A stretch of 5,672 nucleotides of DNA from Nitrospirota bacterium (GTDB lineage Bacteria; Nitrospirota; Nitrospiria; SBBL01; Manganitrophaceae): positions 4,509 to 10,180 of the forward strand of contig JAHFEM010000025.1 of the NCBI GenBank assembly GCA_023248505.1, written 5' to 3'. The translations under genes were made by a program, and so were the position numbers. Below, in pieces: positions 1 to 5,672 of the stretch. Each line of letters opens with the position of its first letter. Positions within the stretch are counted from its first letter, which is position 1. The notes beneath the pieces were generated by a model, which was not told where the DNA came from, did not search any database, and saw nothing but the letters and a program-made list of their open reading frames with translations.

Positions 1-2
1 TC

Positions 3-590
3 ACGCAGACGCAGATTCGGATCGGTCACCTCGGCATCAAGCAGGACAACCCCGATTATTTTGCGCTTTCGGTCCTGGATGATATCCTCGGCTCGGGCGG
101 ATTCGCCAGCCGGCTCTTCCGGGATATTCGAACCCAGCGCGGCATCGCCTACTCGGTCGGGACCGCCTTGCGGCCCGGCAATTTTGAGCGGGGGGTCTTC
201 CTTGCCTATGGAGAGACCCGCGTGGAGACAACCTACCAGGCGATCTCCACGATCATCGATCATATCCGAAAGATCCGCGAGGAGCCGGTGACCGATGAGG
301 AGTTGAAGCGGGCGAAGGAGTCGTTTCTGAATTCCTTCATCTTCTCCTTCTCAAGCCCTGCGCAGATCGTCAGCCGTCAGATGTCGCTTGAATATTACGG
401 GCTCCCGGGCGATTTCCTGGAGCGATTCCGGGATAATGTGGCGAAGGTCACCGAAAAGGATATCCTTCGGGTCGCCCGAAAATACCTTCACCCCGACCAG
501 CTGATTATTTTTGTGGTCGGAGACGAAGGCCGATTCGATCAACCGCTCTCATCGCTGGGGAAGGTGGTTCGGGTCCAGTTAACGCCCTAA
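3..590 (+). CDS. M16 family (insulinase-like) peptidase, C-terminal part only
   Basis: The visible 195 residues are the C-terminal end of an M16 metallopeptidase-family protein; the reading frame is open from base 3 and the start lies outside the window. The segment GGFASRLF (about visible residues 32-39) followed by RTQRGIAYSVG (43-53) is the typical start of the M16 C-terminal domain, in which the Arg and Tyr of R-G-x-A-Y (R46, Y50) contact substrate in the family. A helical stretch with VTDEELKRAKE (96-106) and the closing beta strand LIIFVVGD (167-174) also match. Family members are usually about 420-450 residues, so roughly half is missing. The HxxEH zinc site lies in the N-terminal half and is not visible, so I cannot tell whether this is the catalytic member or a zinc-less partner; the two are often adjacent genes. 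M16 proteins of this type generally act in the periplasm or cell envelope. It ends with TAA at 588-590, 82 bases before the next gene. Confidence 0.9.
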   Translation, partial: TQTQIRIGHLGIKQDNPDYFALSVLDDILGSGGFASRLFRDIRTQRGIAYSVGTALRPGNFERGVFLAYGETRVETTYQAISTIIDHIRKIREEPVTDEELKRAKESFLNSFIFSFSSPAQIVSRQMSLEYYGLPGDFLERFRDNVAKVTEKDILRVARKYLHPDQLIIFVVGDEGRFDQPLSSLGKVVRVQLTP

Positions 591-606
591 AACACGCGAG
601 GCGTTC

Positions 607-659
607 GGCGTGAGGCGAAGAAAATAAATCTTTTGACCTTACCCCTTACGCCTCACGCC
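607..659. repeat. Inverted repeat with overlapping tandem 7-mer
   Basis: An 11-base arm GGCGTGAGGCG at 607-617 is perfectly complementary to CGCCTCACGCC at 649-659, separated by 31 AT-richer bases. The right arm overlaps a tandem repeat: CGCCTCA occurs twice back to back at 649-662. No T-run follows, so it does not look like a standard intrinsic terminator for the M16 gene. GTGAGGCGTGAGGCG-type words resemble short dispersed intergenic repeats of some bacterial genomes, but copy number cannot be judged from this window. Confidence 0.6.
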
Positions 660-672
660 TCACGGTGTTTAC

Positions 673-1608
673 ATGCTTCACCGAATGAAATTGCGGGTCC
701 TTTATGGTCACTATCTGGCCGGGGATCGGGCGGCGCGCCGCTTGAAGATGAGGGTGATCTTCCTCTCCGGGGTGGCCGTCTATCTTCCCTTTCTGGCGAT
801 CACCTATTACGTCTTTTTTGAGACGCGGGTCCTTTTCCTGACGTTGATCGGGCTTCTTTCCGCCCTCGTCAGCATTCCCGTGGCGCTCTACGCGTATGCC
901 AAGGGGTTCGGCCGCCCGCTCGGTGAGATTTGGCGGGAGCGGCCGGATGAAATGAAATGGTTCTCTTTCAAGATCGGCTTTCTTTACGCCTTTGCCCTCT
1001 ACTGGATGATCCTTGGGATTGTGGAGTTCCTCTTCGGCTATCATTCCTTCCGAGCGGCGCTGATCAGTTTTGTCGCCAGCGCGGTTGCGCGGGACGGGTT
1101 TGAGATCGGTTATCTGCGGGCGCGGGAGGAGAAAAACAGGCGAACGATCTTCCCCGACGGCCGGCCGATCGGGGAGCTTTTCCATAAGGCGCCCGGATAT
1201 CACCTCTCCCTCATTCTGCTGGCGGCGTTGATCGGCGGCGCGGCCGGCGCGCTCCTCGGGCCGATTTTGGCGAACTCCCTCCACCAAACGCTGGCCGTCG
1301 GCACGGTCGGCGGCCTTCTGGCCACGCTCGCCTATGTTTGGTTTCTCCCCTCTCTTCCTGAAATTGTGCCGCTTGTCCGATTTTTCATTTGGCCGGGCCT
1401 GACGATGGCCTGCACCTATTTTCTCATTCTGGCCTATCTGCTTCGGATCATTTTTCAGGCGCCGCTTTCCCCCGCGGCCGATCTGGCCATTTTGACGGCG
1501 GCCTGCTCCGGCTGGATGACCCTCGAATCGCTTTTTCTCGGTTTCCTGAAGCGGGAGGCCGGTCTTTCAGGCCAGGAGCTCCGGAAGGAGATGACCCCCA
1601 CGGTTTGA
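673..1608 (+). CDS. Polytopic inner-membrane protein of unknown function
   Basis: I do not recognise this 311-residue protein. It is strongly hydrophobic with about seven predicted membrane segments, near residues 28-49, 53-76, 99-121, 178-199, 207-226, 232-260 and 270-292; a further stretch at 125-139 could be a short or amphipathic segment. The first 27 residues are basic and likely cytoplasmic. The longest soluble part, about 140-177, holds ARDGFEIGYLRAREEKNRR, an Arg/Glu-rich segment. The motif DGFEIG resembles no catalytic signature I can name; in particular the CDP-alcohol phosphotransferase pattern is absent. ATG 673 is the first start after an in-frame stop at 634-636, but no good Shine-Dalgarno precedes it. 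ATG 685 and ATG 748 (just before the first helix) are alternatives. It lies 82 bases after the M16 gene and may share its transcript. It ends with TGA at 1606-1608. Certain as a gene, unknown in role. Confidence 0.85.
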   Translation: MLHRMKLRVLYGHYLAGDRAARRLKMRVIFLSGVAVYLPFLAITYYVFFETRVLFLTLIGLLSALVSIPVALYAYAKGFGRPLGEIWRERPDEMKWFSFKIGFLYAFALYWMILGIVEFLFGYHSFRAALISFVASAVARDGFEIGYLRAREEKNRRTIFPDGRPIGELFHKAPGYHLSLILLAALIGGAAGALLGPILANSLHQTLAVGTVGGLLATLAYVWFLPSLPEIVPLVRFFIWPGLTMACTYFLILAYLLRIIFQAPLSPAADLAILTAACSGWMTLESLFLGFLKREAGLSGQELRKEMTPTV

Positions 1609-1657
1609 GCCCGCTTTATCGGCGAAAAATTGCAGGGTGATCTCCTTCAGAAAAAAG

Positions 1658-1687
1658 TTGAAAATCCAGACCAACTTGGGATATAGT
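1658..1687 (+). promoter_or_regulatory. Candidate sigma-70 promoter of the pseudokinase gene
   Basis: TTGAAA at 1658-1663 and TATAGT at 1682-1687 are separated by 18 bases, close to the housekeeping consensus. Transcription would start near 1693-1695, giving a short leader of about 17 bases before ATG 1711. It is the only good match in the 102-base gap after the membrane-protein gene, and it implies that the pseudokinase can be transcribed on its own. The call rests on pattern only. Confidence 0.55.
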
Positions 1688-1710
1688 ATGGCGTCATTTA
1701 GGTTATATCA

Positions 1711-3738
1711 ATGGAAAAGCTCCTGGGTGAAAAACAACCCCGTAAGGCGGTCTCCCTCTTCGGAAAGTACCGACTTCTCCGTCCTCTGAAACGCAGCCCG
1801 TTCCTTGAGAATTATCTGGCGCAGGCGGAGTCGCCTCCGCATACCATGCTGGTTTTGAAACGGCTCCACCCGCTGGTGATCCATCGGACCGATTGGGTCG
1901 CTCTCTTCTTGGACGAGGTGAAGCAAGCGGCCACGCTCTGGCATCCAAACATCAGCCGCATTTACGATCTGGGTGAAATCGACGGCATTCCCTATTTTGT
2001 CCATCCGTATCTCTTCGGCAAGAAGATGCAGACCCTCTTGGCGCGAAGCCGCTCTTTGCCGATCCCAACCGGAATGGCGCTCCTTCTCTTCCGCCAGCTT
2101 CTCGAAGCGCTCGATTTCGCCCACGGAATGCGGGGGCGCTCCGGAAAACCGATGGCGCACGGCGGGCTTCATCCGGAGCGGATCTTCATCGGCTATGACG
2201 GCATGATCCGGGTCGGCGATTTTGGTCTCGGCTGGCTGGAGGATCCTCGATCGGCCATTCGCTCGCGGTATCGCGCGCCGGAGTCGATCTCGGAGCGGAA
2301 GGGAGGGGAGCTTGCGGAGGGGACGCCGAGAGAAGACCTCTTTGCCGCTTCAGCCATTCTCTGCGAGCTGTTGGGGGAGTTCCCAGAACCGGTCAAGCCC
2401 GGCACGGAGCCGTGGGGGTATCTTCCGGCAGCGGTTCGTTCGATTCTGGTCCGGGGCTTGGCGATCGATCCGACGGCGCGCTTTCAGACGGCGCGCGAGA
2501 TGGTCGAGCCGATCGAATCGATTTTGGAGAATGAGTATCCGCGGCTCAACCTCTCCAACTATATCCAGGCATTTTTCGGAAAAGAGATCGAGGTGGAGCG
2601 GCAGGCCTTTGCGCGGTTCGCGCCGGCCGAGGAAGGGAGATCATCTTCCGGCGAGTCTGTGCTTTTTGAAAGGATGGATCTCCCCCCGGTCGTATTGATT
2701 CCGCCTGCCGCACCGCCTTCCCCCTTGATCCCTCCCGATCCTCTTCAAGAGCTTCCGATGGAGTCCCACGCCGCTCCGGCCGTTATCGCGACGGTTCCCA
2801 TCCCGGCAAGCTCAGCTCCGCCCGCAGGGACCGAGGCCCCTTCGGAGATTCCTCTGGAGAAAAAAGCCTCTCCGTGGCAGCCGGTCTGGTGGAGCCTCTT
2901 CGGATTGCTGATGACCGGTTTTGTGGGGGTCCTCTTTTTTTCGCTCTATCGCTCCTCCCCGGACAAGCGTGTCTCTTCCTCCCCGCCGACAGCGCTGCCG
3001 ACCCCAACGATTGAAGCGAGCGAAGCGCCGCGCGATTCGATGGACTCCCCTTCCATGACCGAACAGGGGGTGGAAGTCAAAGAGCAGCCTGCTCTCCCCG
3101 AGCCTCCGTCCCCGGCGGAAGCCCCGGCCGCCCTCGTCAAGATCATCAAGGAGCCCTCTTCTTCCGTCGAGAAGCCCGTCGAGAAGCCGAAGCGGGGTCG
3201 GATCAAGAATCCGGCCGGTTCGCCTTTGCCCCAAAACGATCCTCCTTCGATTTCCGCGTCGGCTGCGACCGAACAGGCGGCTCCTCCCGATGCGGCCTTG
3301 GTTGCAGCGAAGAGGACCGCTCCGAAGTTGAGGGAGGAGACTCCTCCCCAGCCGAAGGTGGAGGAGATTCCCTTCAGATTGAAGACGAATGAGGAGATGT
3401 TGTCCGAGTTGATCGAGCGGCAACGGCGCGCCTTTCAGAACCAAGATGGGGCCCTGTATGTCCAGGATCTGGCGGACGGAAAGGGAGGGTTTGAACATCA
3501 GGTGGCCGATCTGTTCGGAGGGGCCCGGCCGATCCGTGTCGAATTCGAGGTCTTTGAGTTGAAGGTCCGGGGGGAAGAGGCCGATATCTCGGTGATGCAG
3601 ACGGCCCGTCTTCAAAGGGGGAAGACCACGTCCGTTCAGAAGACGCTTCTCTTTTGGAAATTGAAAAAAGAGAAGGATCGATGGAAGATCGAGAAATTCA
3701 ACATCATTGAAAAATACCCGGCGCTCGATGTGGGATAA
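1711..3738 (+). CDS. Membrane-anchored pseudokinase with C-terminal NTF2/Cds6-like domain
   Basis: This 675-residue protein starts with a Ser/Thr kinase fold (about 17-275). VLK (K50), the helix-C Glu (E69 in FLDEV), HPNI (78-81), DFG (170-172), APE (189-191) and the helix-F Asp (D209) are present. Two key sites are lost. The glycine loop aligns as LKRSPFLENYLA (26-37), with every Gly of the usual LGRGGMGEVYLA replaced. The catalytic loop reads HGGLHPERIFI (150-160), so the HRD Asp is G152, the Lys is H154 and the Asn is R157. It is therefore probably catalytically dead. Next come LSNYIQAFFGKEIEVERQ (281-298), like the segment after many myxobacterial-type kinase domains, a Pro-rich linker (325-385), one helix (391-413), a Pro/Ala/Glu/Lys-rich stalk (415-555) and a domain at about 556-670 with W659 in RWKIEKF, typical of NTF2/Cds6-like folds. 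The N-terminus is presumably cytoplasmic and the C-terminal domain periplasmic. An in-frame stop at 1699 fixes the start at ATG 1711, with a weak TAGG ribosome binding site. A scaffold or allosteric role is inferred. Confidence 0.85.
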   Translation: MEKLLGEKQPRKAVSLFGKYRLLRPLKRSPFLENYLAQAESPPHTMLVLKRLHPLVIHRTDWVALFLDEVKQAATLWHPNISRIYDLGEIDGIPYFVHPYLFGKKMQTLLARSRSLPIPTGMALLLFRQLLEALDFAHGMRGRSGKPMAHGGLHPERIFIGYDGMIRVGDFGLGWLEDPRSAIRSRYRAPESISERKGGELAEGTPREDLFAASAILCELLGEFPEPVKPGTEPWGYLPAAVRSILVRGLAIDPTARFQTAREMVEPIESILENEYPRLNLSNYIQAFFGKEIEVERQAFARFAPAEEGRSSSGESVLFERMDLPPVVLIPPAAPPSPLIPPDPLQELPMESHAAPAVIATVPIPASSAPPAGTEAPSEIPLEKKASPWQPVWWSLFGLLMTGFVGVLFFSLYRSSPDKRVSSSPPTALPTPTIEASEAPRDSMDSPSMTEQGVEVKEQPALPEPPSPAEAPAALVKIIKEPSSSVEKPVEKPKRGRIKNPAGSPLPQNDPPSISASAATEQAAPPDAALVAAKRTAPKLREETPPQPKVEEIPFRLKTNEEMLSELIERQRRAFQNQDGALYVQDLADGKGGFEHQVADLFGGARPIRVEFEVFELKVRGEEADISVMQTARLQRGKTTSVQKTLLFWKLKKEKDRWKIEKFNIIEKYPALDVG

Positions 3739-3768
3739 GACCGCCTCTCGAAAATGCCTGCCTCTTAA

Positions 3769-3787
3769 AGTGGGGCGCCGCCCCATT
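3769..3787 (+). other. Small GC hairpin after the pseudokinase gene
   Basis: TGGGGC at 3771-3776 and GCCCCA at 3780-3785 form a perfect 6-bp stem with a 3-base loop, extendable by a G-T and an A-T pair. It lies 30 bases after the pseudokinase stop codon, where a terminator would be expected. The bases that follow (TTCCCTG) contain no real T-run, so it is at best a weak or atypical terminator. Confidence 0.35.
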
Positions 3788-3890
3788 CCCTGCCGCGGGC
3801 GCTTGAAGGTTTAAATAAGTCCAATGCACAGGGCTCGGGTTTGATTCCTCATTCGTAATTCACAACTCCGCAATCGGCCCTAGCCTCATC

Positions 3891-3919
3891 TTGACCTTTC
3901 ATTTCCACCCCGATATACT
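3891..3919 (+). promoter_or_regulatory. Candidate sigma-70 promoter of the methyltransferase gene
   Basis: TTGACC at 3891-3896 and TATACT at 3914-3919 are separated by exactly 17 bases, five of six matches to consensus in each box. A start near 3925-3927 would give a leader of about 20 bases. This is the best promoter match in the window and suggests that the methyltransferase, and perhaps the downstream DUF420-like gene, form a separate unit. Confidence 0.65.
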
Positions 3920-3940
3920 CCCCCTATTCAAAAGGGGGGA
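3919..3940 (+). promoter_or_regulatory. C-run/G-run inverted repeat containing the ribosome binding site
   Basis: CCCCCT at 3920-3925 pairs with AGGGGG at 3933-3938 across a 7-base loop. The G-rich arm (AGGGGGGA, 3933-3940) lies 5 bases before ATG 3946 and is the only candidate Shine-Dalgarno, so it supports that start. If transcription begins near 3926, the C-rich arm would be mostly outside the mRNA and the hairpin could not form in RNA. The CCCCCT/AGGGGG pairing resembles short mobile-like intergenic repeats of several bacterial groups. Confidence 0.5.
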
Positions 3941-3945
3941 TTTTC

Positions 3946-4923
3946 ATGGGTCGTGAGATATCGGCGCCTTCGCTTTTTCAGTTGGGATATTATTGGGAAG
4001 CGAAAATCTTTTTGACCTCCGTGAAGCTCGATCTCTATACCCCGCTGGGGAGCGGACCGAAGACGGCGGCGGAGATTGCGTCGGCCATTCAGGCCGATCC
4101 TGAAAATCTCGGGCGTCTCCTCGATTCCCTGGTGGCGATCGGCCTCCTCAAACGCGAGGGGATACGCTATGCCAATACGCCGGTGGTGGCGGAGTTTCTT
4201 GTGAAGAGCAGCCCTTTTTACATGGGAGAGTTGATGCTGCTTCAAGATGAAGAGTGGGCGTCCTGGGGAAAGCTGGAGGAGGTGGTTCGAACCGGAAAGC
4301 CGCCGGTGAAGGGGAACATCTTCATGAACCGTCCGGAGATCGGGGAGAAGATCTTGCGCGTCCTCGATCGAATGGCAAGGCGGGTGGCCCCGAGCCTGGC
4401 CGAACGGATCGACCTTTCGCGCTACAAGAGCTTCCTCGACGTCGGCGGGGGAGCGGGGACCTTTTCCCTCGCTTTTTGCAAGCGCTATCCCCAGTTGCAG
4501 GGGACCCTCTTCGATCTTCCGCAGACCCTGGCCACGACCCAGAAGAACATCGAGAAAGAAAAGATGACCGATCGCATCCGGCTGGTCGGCGGCAATTTCA
4601 ACCGGGACGACCTTCCCGGAACGTTCGATGCCGTTTTCCTCTCCGACATCCTCCACTATCAGACCTCGGAGGAGAATGCGGCCCTCTTCCAAAAGCTCTC
4701 CCGCGCTACGAATCCGGACGGGTTGATCATCGTCAAAGATATGTTCCTCAATGAAGATTCATCCGACCCCGGGTGGAACGCGATCTTCTCTATCCACATG
4801 ATGGTCTATTCCGAAAAAGGGCGCTGTTTTTCCGGGTCGGAGATCCGGGGCTGGCTGGAGAAGGCGGGATTCCACTGGGCGACGGAGATCGAGCGGAACA
4901 CGGTTTTGACGGCAATCAAATAA
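3946..4923 (+). CDS. SAM-dependent O-methyltransferase (methyltransferase_2 family)
   Basis: This 325-residue protein has the usual layout and length of the family that includes plant caffeate-type O-methyltransferases, bacterial polyketide O-methyltransferases, CrtF and BchU. An N-terminal winged-helix dimerisation domain (about 11-82) contains KTAAEIASAI and LLDSLVAIGLLKREG, then a helical linker, then the Rossmann methyltransferase fold. The SAM site is clear: LDVGGGAGTFS (164-174), the acidic strand end LFDLP (D190) and the GNFNRDDLP segment (216-224). In SDILHYQTSEE (233-243), H237 occupies the catalytic base position of the common LHDWSDE motif. IIVKDMFL (261-268) and FSGSEIRGWLEKAGF (295-309) also match the family. 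It transfers a methyl group from SAM to a small-molecule hydroxyl, or to a carbon as in BchU; the substrate cannot be read from sequence. ATG 3946 is set by AGGGGGGA five bases upstream. It ends with TAA at 4921-4923, 72 bases before the next gene. Confidence 0.92.
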   Translation: MGREISAPSLFQLGYYWEAKIFLTSVKLDLYTPLGSGPKTAAEIASAIQADPENLGRLLDSLVAIGLLKREGIRYANTPVVAEFLVKSSPFYMGELMLLQDEEWASWGKLEEVVRTGKPPVKGNIFMNRPEIGEKILRVLDRMARRVAPSLAERIDLSRYKSFLDVGGGAGTFSLAFCKRYPQLQGTLFDLPQTLATTQKNIEKEKMTDRIRLVGGNFNRDDLPGTFDAVFLSDILHYQTSEENAALFQKLSRATNPDGLIIVKDMFLNEDSSDPGWNAIFSIHMMVYSEKGRCFSGSEIRGWLEKAGFHWATEIERNTVLTAIK

Positions 4924-4938
4924 TTTCTTGAAGGAAAC

Positions 4939-4971
4939 GGCGCGGCATCCGGGATCGATTGGAGCCGCGCC
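4939..4971 (+). other. GC-rich hairpin between methyltransferase and DUF420-like genes
   Basis: GGCGCGGC at 4939-4946 is perfectly complementary to GCCGCGCC at 4964-4971, with a 17-base loop. It is followed by an A-rich rather than a T-rich stretch, so on the + strand it is not a canonical terminator. It ends 12 bases before the next ribosome binding site. It could stabilise the upstream mRNA 3' end or attenuate readthrough. No convincing promoter is seen in this gap. Confidence 0.5.
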
Positions 4972-4983
4972 AGAAAAACAAGC

Positions 4984-4990
4984 GAGGTGA
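4984..4990 (+). promoter_or_regulatory. Strong ribosome binding site of the DUF420-like gene
   Basis: GAGGTGA lies five bases before ATG 4996. It is the best Shine-Dalgarno in the window and fixes the start of the last gene. Confidence 0.75.
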
Positions 4991-4995
4991 CCACC

Positions 4996-5672
4996 ATGAA
5001 AGAATTTTTAAGCGCGCCCGGTTTCCTCTCTCCTTATGGAACGCTGGGGGCCGATATCTCGTCGGTGATGGCGTGGATGTTTACCCTCCTCTTCATTTAC
5101 GGCTGGTATACCGCCAAGAAACATCAGGGGCAGCACCATCATCTGGTGACCCTCTGGGGGATGGTGGCGATGCTCGGCTACTTTACCCTCTACTATCTTG
5201 CACGCGGGCTGGGAGCCCTCTCGCTGGAGGGGAAGGAAGGATTCGGCGGGCCCGATTGGGTTTACGCCTACATCTTTACGCCGTTGTTGACGATCCATAT
5301 CTTGGTCATCTCGATCGGGTTGGTCTTGGCGGTCTATATGATCGTCCTCGGATTTCGATCCTCTTTTAAGAAGGGGAGCGAGCGCTATCTGAAAGCGGAG
5401 CCGTTGAAGATGGGGAGCAAAGGATTTAACTATACCCTCGCAGGGGCGGCCGTTCTCTTCGGCGGCTTCGCTGCGGTGCGGTGGGGATCGATGGCGCGAT
5501 TCCTCGTCTATGCCTCCGGCTTCGGCTTGGTGGCCGCGGTGCTCGTCTTGGAGCGGGGGATCGAGCGATGGATGCCCGATGCCGCGACGCGGCACCGGAA
5601 GATGGGGGCCTTTACCATGGCCCTCTATGTCATCGCGCTGGTCACGAGCACGACCACCTACGTCATGCTTTA
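4996..5672 (+). CDS. DUF420-like polytopic membrane protein, right end at window edge
   Basis: 225 codons are visible, then TA, which could begin a stop or a Tyr codon. Six membrane segments are likely, near residues 20-38, 51-71, 92-120, 145-161, 167-185 and 203-224. Three histidine-bearing regions fit the DUF420 (COG2322) pattern as I recall it: KKHQGQHHHLVTLWGM (41-56), YIFTPLLTIHILVISIGL (92-109, H101) and RHRKMGAFTMALYVI (199-213, H200) leading into TTTYVML (219-225), which parallels the usual VVYLML-type ending. The family is widespread, poorly characterised and often linked by neighbourhood to cytochrome c oxidase and its assembly factors. The protein looks longer than the common 140-190 residues because residues about 121-198 insert a basic loop and two extra helices before the last conserved region. 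It is preceded by a strong ribosome binding site and may be cotranscribed with the methyltransferase. Family assignment is fairly likely; function is unknown. Confidence 0.72.
   Translation, partial: MKEFLSAPGFLSPYGTLGADISSVMAWMFTLLFIYGWYTAKKHQGQHHHLVTLWGMVAMLGYFTLYYLARGLGALSLEGKEGFGGPDWVYAYIFTPLLTIHILVISIGLVLAVYMIVLGFRSSFKKGSERYLKAEPLKMGSKGFNYTLAGAAVLFGGFAAVRWGSMARFLVYASGFGLVAAVLVLERGIERWMPDAATRHRKMGAFTMALYVIALVTSTTTYVML

Larger units (their letters stand above)
3739..3945. other. 207-base intergenic region
   Basis: No gene is seen here. It contains the GC hairpin at 3769-3787, an AT-rich patch around 3808-3820, a segment (about 3842-3870) containing ATTCGTAATTCAC that resembles dispersed ATTCGTAATTC-type intergenic words, and then the promoter and ribosome binding site of the methyltransferase. 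The region separates two transcription units. Confidence 0.6.

Noticed and set aside
633..638. TTGACC as a -35 box for the membrane-protein gene
   Set aside because: No -10-like sequence occurs 16-18 bases downstream; that position is occupied by the GC-rich CGCCTCA repeat.
646..1287. Minus-strand open frame (213 codons) opposite the membrane protein
   Set aside because: The product is rich in charged residues and Pro with no domain; the + strand frame has the regular hydrophobic helices of a real membrane protein.
1688..1789. Small upstream frame starting at ATG 1688 and overlapping the pseudokinase start
   Set aside because: Its ATG directly follows the -10 box, so it would lie upstream of the expected transcript start, and it has no ribosome binding site.
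3168..3194. Tandem repeat encoding EKPVEKPK in the pseudokinase stalk
   Set aside because: It is a two-copy short repeat of the kind common in Pro/Lys-rich linkers, with no further periodicity.
2812..3786. Long minus-strand open frame (324 codons) opposite the pseudokinase gene
   Set aside because: Its translation is Arg/Gly/Leu-rich and low in recognisable domains, as expected of an antisense shadow in GC-rich DNA. The + strand frame has clear kinase, membrane and C-terminal domain features.
3769..3787. Confident Rho-independent terminator after the pseudokinase gene
   Set aside because: The stem is only about 6-8 bp and no T-run follows, so it is listed only as a hairpin.
3928..4692. Minus-strand open frame (254 codons) opposite the methyltransferase
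   Set aside because: It is the antisense of a gene with complete methyltransferase motifs and has no motif of its own.
5008..5595. Minus-strand open frame (195 codons) opposite the DUF420-like gene
   Set aside because: It has no recognisable domain and a composition typical of an antisense shadow; the + strand frame has a strong ribosome binding site and six helices.

Overview
The window (5,672 bases, moderately high GC, all genes on the + strand) looks like ordinary chromosomal DNA from a Gram-negative-like bacterium. Gene content and intergenic sequence style suggest Nitrospirota or a deltaproteobacterial relative. This placement is a guess from style: no marker gene is present. There are five protein-coding genes, two cut by the window edges. 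I see no tRNA, rRNA, CRISPR array, transposase or phage gene.

Layout. Bases 3-590 are the C-terminal half of an M16 (insulinase/processing-peptidase family) protein. After an 82-base gap carrying an inverted repeat comes a multi-spanning membrane protein of unknown function (673-1608). A plausible sigma-70 promoter (1658-1687) then precedes a 675-residue protein at 1711-3738. It has a kinase fold whose glycine loop and catalytic loop are destroyed, one transmembrane helix, a Pro/Ala/Glu-rich stalk and a C-terminal domain resembling the NTF2/Cds6 type. This is the most distinctive gene of the window and probably a membrane pseudokinase. A 207-base gap with a small GC hairpin and repeat-like words leads to a second good promoter (3891-3919) and an S-adenosylmethionine-dependent O-methyltransferase (3946-4923). 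After a 72-base gap with a GC hairpin and a strong ribosome binding site comes a DUF420-like polytopic membrane protein (4996 to the window end), which breaks off within a codon that could be its stop.

How the genes fit together. The two promoters suggest three transcription units: the M16 gene with perhaps the membrane protein, the pseudokinase alone, and the methyltransferase with the DUF420-like gene. DUF420 proteins are often found near cytochrome oxidase assembly genes, so a respiratory-chain cluster may continue to the right; that is inference. I see no convincing sign of a complete new multi-gene system. The best leads are the pseudokinase architecture, the enlarged DUF420-like protein, and repeat-like intergenic segments, one of which appears to supply the ribosome binding site of the methyltransferase.
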